From positions 1-9,078 of the forward strand of contig JALRGB010000440.1 in assembly GCA_023253575.1 (NCBI GenBank): a stretch of DNA of 9,078 nucleotides, given 5' to 3'. The DNA comes from Verrucomicrobiales bacterium. Its GTDB lineage: Bacteria > Verrucomicrobiota > Verrucomicrobiia > Verrucomicrobiales > V1-33. Under the pieces are notes generated by a model, which searched no databases, was not told the origin of the DNA, and worked only from the letters and a program-made list of their open reading frames with translations. Below, piece after piece: positions 7,179 through 9,078 of the stretch. Position 1 is the first letter of the stretch; the number at the start of each line of letters is the position of its first letter. Position numbers and translations under genes: made by a program.

Positions 7179-7844
7179 ATGGTAAATACTAATTTTTCAA
7201 AATTTGCCGGCACTTTTCGAGCTGTGGGCGCGGTCTTTTCCCGGCAGTTCTGTAGGCGTGGAATGTTGGTATTCTCGGTGTTGTGTTATTTTATGACTGG
7301 GCCGGCGCGGGCGTTGGAGGAGGTGTGTCTTTTGATTGAGCCGAAGGACGGACCGCCGGTCAGCCGCCTTCTCAAAGGTGCGAAAATGACGGCTTTCGTA
7401 CCCGGTCGGGAGACCCGGTTAGGAGGTGTGCGTTATTACACAAAGACGGAATTTGACGCCTTGGGGTATGGATGGGCGGGATTCACGCGGCGGGCGGAAG
7501 CGGCGGCGACGCGGGTGTGGGCCACGTTGAAGCCCGAGATCAGCAAGGATGCGCGCGGGAATGTCATTTCGGCGGTCGTGCGTGGCCAGAGTCATTTGAC
7601 GGCTGGCACGGTGCTGGCACCGGCTTTTTACGAGATGTTTCGCACGGCGATGGGAGATGACTTGGTGGTGTTGATTCCCGACCGCTTTACGATTTATGTT
7701 TTCCCACGGCCGATGGGAGATTACAAGGCATTGGGGCCGAAGATTCTTGAAGCGTATGCGGCGGCGAGTTATCCGGTGAGTTATGAAGTGCTCTTACTGA
7801 ACAAGGAAGGACTGTCAGCGCTGGGGAGTTTTCGCACGGAATAA
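7179..7844 (+). CDS. Exported protein of unknown function
   Basis: I do not recognise the family. From the ATG at 7179 it has 221 residues. A basic segment (RQFCRRG, 22-28) precedes a hydrophobic core (MLVFSVLCYFMTGP) and the cleavage-like site ARA before LEE (45/46), so a signal peptide and export to the periplasm or envelope are likely. The mature part is about 176 residues with a YYTKTEFDALGYGWAGF segment, a possible helix rich in Ala and Arg, and a C-terminal VVLIPDRFTIYVFPRPMGD strand region. The frame is open back to 7035, but that would overlap the opposite gene's start. The ATG at 7263 would leave a 17-residue signal with no positive residues, so 7179 is preferred although no ribosome site is clear. 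Codons end often in G, unlike C-ending infA downstream. It lies 108 bases before infA. Confidence 0.7.
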   Translation: MVNTNFSKFAGTFRAVGAVFSRQFCRRGMLVFSVLCYFMTGPARALEEVCLLIEPKDGPPVSRLLKGAKMTAFVPGRETRLGGVRYYTKTEFDALGYGWAGFTRRAEAAATRVWATLKPEISKDARGNVISAVVRGQSHLTAGTVLAPAFYEMFRTAMGDDLVVLIPDRFTIYVFPRPMGDYKALGPKILEAYAAASYPVSYEVLLLNKEGLSALGSFRTE

Positions 7845-7902
7845 CCGACGGGCGGGAGGAGTGGCCACGTTCTGCGGACCGGCGCACTTCTCTGATTTGC
7901 TG

Positions 7903-7934
7903 TTGTCAGCGGGCAAAAATGAATCGAGTATCAT
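7903..7934 (+). promoter_or_regulatory. Weak candidate promoter upstream of infA
   Basis: TTGTCA (7903-7908) and TATCAT (7929-7934) resemble -35 and -10 boxes, but the spacer is 20 bases, longer than the usual 16-18. They lie in the 108-base gap between the exported-protein gene and infA. No terminator is seen in that gap, so infA could also be read through from upstream. Confidence 0.2.
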
Positions 7935-7952
7935 CGTTTTCCAATACTCCGC

Positions 7953-8570
7953 ATGCCCAGTCGTCCTAATGCTCCTCGTCCCGGTGGTGGTTATCGCCCC
8001 GGTGGTCCTTCGCGTCCCGGTGGCGGGGGTCCGCCACGCCCGGGTGGCCCCGCGAGGCCGGGCGGTCCGCCCCGTCCAGGCGGCAGCAGTGCGGCTCGGC
8101 CCACCGGCCCGCCTCGTCCCGGTGGTCCACCCCGTCCGGGTGGCCCTCCTCGTCCCGGCGGAGCCAGCGGTCCCCCTCGTCCAGGCGGCCCCCCAAGGCC
8201 GGGTGGCCCGCCGCGTCCCGGCGGCTCACGTCCCGGTGGTAGCGGTGGCGGTGGCGGAGGAGGCGGCGGCGGTCGCCGATTTGCCGGTCGTCGTCGTTCT
8301 GGTGGCCCACAACGATTCGGCCCACGCCCGGAACAGGTCGAGGAAGAGGAAACAAAAGAACAGGCGATTCAACTGGAAGGCACCGTTACTCAGGTGCTGG
8401 CTGGCACCATGTTCCGCGTCAAACTCCAAGGCACCGAACACGAAGTGCTCGCTCACATCTCCGGCAAAATGCGCAAACGCTTCATTCGCCTTGTCATCGG
8501 CGACCGCGTGAAAATGGAAATGTCACCGTACGATAAAGACAAGGCGCGCATCACTTTCCGCCTCCAGTAA
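7953..8570 (+). CDS. infA: Translation initiation factor IF-1 with long RPGG-repeat N-terminal extension
   Basis: IF-1 binds the 30S A site and works with IF-2 and IF-3 in start selection. Residues 136-205 are a full S1-like OB-fold IF-1: LEGTV, GTMFRVKL, AHISGKMRKRFIRL, GDRV and SPYDKDKARITFR align with the E. coli protein, which has 72 residues in total. Here the 205-residue product has about 135 extra residues. They contain thirteen RPGG tetrapeptides (residues 9-96), a run of ten Gly (98-107), an Arg-rich patch (108-122) and an acidic EQVEEEETKE linker. No ATG, GTG or TTG lies between the extension and the domain, so the extension must be translated if this gene makes IF-1. The ATG at 7953 is the only plausible start; no clear Shine-Dalgarno precedes it. 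The extension is probably disordered and may bind RNA (inference). Confidence 0.95.
   Translation: MPSRPNAPRPGGGYRPGGPSRPGGGGPPRPGGPARPGGPPRPGGSSAARPTGPPRPGGPPRPGGPPRPGGASGPPRPGGPPRPGGPPRPGGSRPGGSGGGGGGGGGGRRFAGRRRSGGPQRFGPRPEQVEEEETKEQAIQLEGTVTQVLAGTMFRVKLQGTEHEVLAHISGKMRKRFIRLVIGDRVKMEMSPYDKDKARITFRLQ
7977..8240. repeat. Imperfect RPGG-coding repeat array in infA
   Basis: About 88 codons are made of imperfect 18-base units encoding PRPGGP, with thirteen RPGG cores at residues 9, 15, 21, 29, 35, 41, 55, 61, 67, 76, 82, 88 and 93. Synonymous variation between units (CGT/CGC/AGG for Arg, GGT/GGC for Gly) argues that the array is maintained as protein sequence and is not a very recent duplication. 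Confidence 0.9.
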
Positions 8571-8589
8571 TCGGGAATAGACGATTCGT

Positions 8590-8612
8590 GGGCCCCGGCA
8601 AAAACCGGGCCC
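8590..8612. terminator. GC-rich hairpin after infA, possible terminator
   Basis: GGGCCCCGG (8590-8598) and CCGGGCCC (8605-8612) form an 8-bp stem with one bulged C and a six-base CAAAAA loop, twenty bases past the infA stop. No T-run follows on either strand, so it is at best a U-independent terminator or a 3'-end stabiliser. It lies between infA and the convergent LAB_N gene and could serve both. Confidence 0.4.
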
Positions 8613-8748
8613 AAATCGGGTCATCCTGCCGTTCCTGCTCGCTTCGCCCTCGAAGTCCTCCCATACACGTGAGCACAGGAAAGCTCCGCTTTCGTCCCGG
8701 CTGGAAAAACGAAAAGCAAGCCATCCTCCCCCGCCAATTTTTCTGACC

Positions 8749-9078
8749 TCACTGGTCGTCCCCAGCACGAGCGGCCGGGGCATCCGACGACCGGGCATTT
8801 TTTCCAAAAACCAGCCAGGCGTTGTAAGTACTGACCAGAAATGGAGGTAGGGTATTGATGATACCCACGGAATCGACGCGATAAAAAGTGAAATAGAGCA
8901 GCTGCATCAACGATCCGGCGATGCTGATCAGCCAGAAGACAGGTGGCACCACGGAACGACCCGCGCGGCGCGAAGCGGCCGCTTGCACCAGCCAGCGACA
9001 TCCAAACAGAGCCGCCCCCATGAGACCGATCACTTTCCAGACGTTTAACTCGAAGCGTTCGAGCACTTGATGAAACAT
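8749..9078 (-). CDS. LAB_N (lipid A biosynthesis N-terminal domain) membrane protein
   Basis: The 109-residue product is a stand-alone LAB_N domain protein, a family named for the N-terminal region of some lipid-A-disaccharide synthase proteins; its own reaction is not established. It shows the family pattern VIGLMGAALFGCRWLVQ, ASRRAGRSVVPPVFWLIS and GSLMQLLYFTFYRVDSVGI. Three membrane segments are predicted by eye at about 14-32, 47-65 and 70-92, with a short hydrophilic tail. The ATG at 9076-9078 is the last base triplet of the window, so a start further upstream cannot be excluded; the length fits a complete protein. It points to a Gram-negative cell with LPS-type envelope chemistry. It is convergent with infA. 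Confidence 0.85.
   Translation of the reverse strand: MFHQVLERFELNVWKVIGLMGAALFGCRWLVQAAASRRAGRSVVPPVFWLISIAGSLMQLLYFTFYRVDSVGIINTLPPFLVSTYNAWLVFGKNARSSDAPAARAGDDQ

Noticed and set aside
7977..8240. Collagen-like repeat in the IF-1 extension
   Set aside because: Gly does not occur at every third residue; the unit is PRPGGP with adjacent glycines, so a collagen triple helix is not expected.
7861..8511. Plus-strand 216-residue Val/Pro/Ala-rich frame over infA
   Set aside because: It is an out-of-frame reading of the RPGG repeat array; the other frame contains a complete IF-1 domain.

Overview
The window is GC-rich DNA (roughly 60% by eye). It probably comes from a Gram-negative bacterium of the Planctomycetota-Verrucomicrobiota-Chlamydiota group, most likely an Opitutales-like Verrucomicrobiota. 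The reasons are a LAB_N (lipid A biosynthesis N-terminal) membrane protein, a Y1/RAYT-type transposase with the long C-terminal domain I associate with that group, a class III fructose-bisphosphatase, and proteins carrying long low-complexity basic tails. The phylum is an inference from recalled family patterns; no rRNA or tRNA is present to settle it.

Layout. Positions 1-950 (+) hold a HUH/Y1 transposase that runs in from outside the window. Positions 951-1490 carry no convincing gene but contain a cluster of TGGGTGTCT-type repeats, with one inverted copy, next to the transposase. Positions 1491-4085 (-) encode an 864-residue U32-family protein with two separate four-cysteine clusters, of the RlhA/TrhP RNA-hydroxylation type. 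It diverges from a class III fructose-1,6-bisphosphatase at 4226-6160 (+). A strong intrinsic terminator at 6199-6233 serves the next minus-strand gene (6290-7051), whose product has a ~90-residue compact N-terminus and a histone-H1-like Ala/Lys tail. Positions 7179-7844 (+) encode an unrecognised exported protein. Positions 7953-8570 (+) encode translation initiation factor IF-1 fused to a ~135-residue RPGG-repeat N-terminal extension. Positions 8749-9078 (-) encode a LAB_N membrane protein reaching the window edge.

How the genes relate. Most look like ordinary chromosomal housekeeping genes (gluconeogenesis, RNA modification, translation initiation, envelope) with single-gene transcription units in alternating directions. 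I see no coherent multi-gene defence or biosynthetic system. The best candidates for something undescribed are the IF-1 with a long disordered Arg/Gly/Pro extension, the Ala/Lys-tailed protein, the double-cluster U32 protein, and the repeat cluster beside the transposase. Strand composition also switches inside genes (near 1620, 3170 and 4440), not at gene borders.
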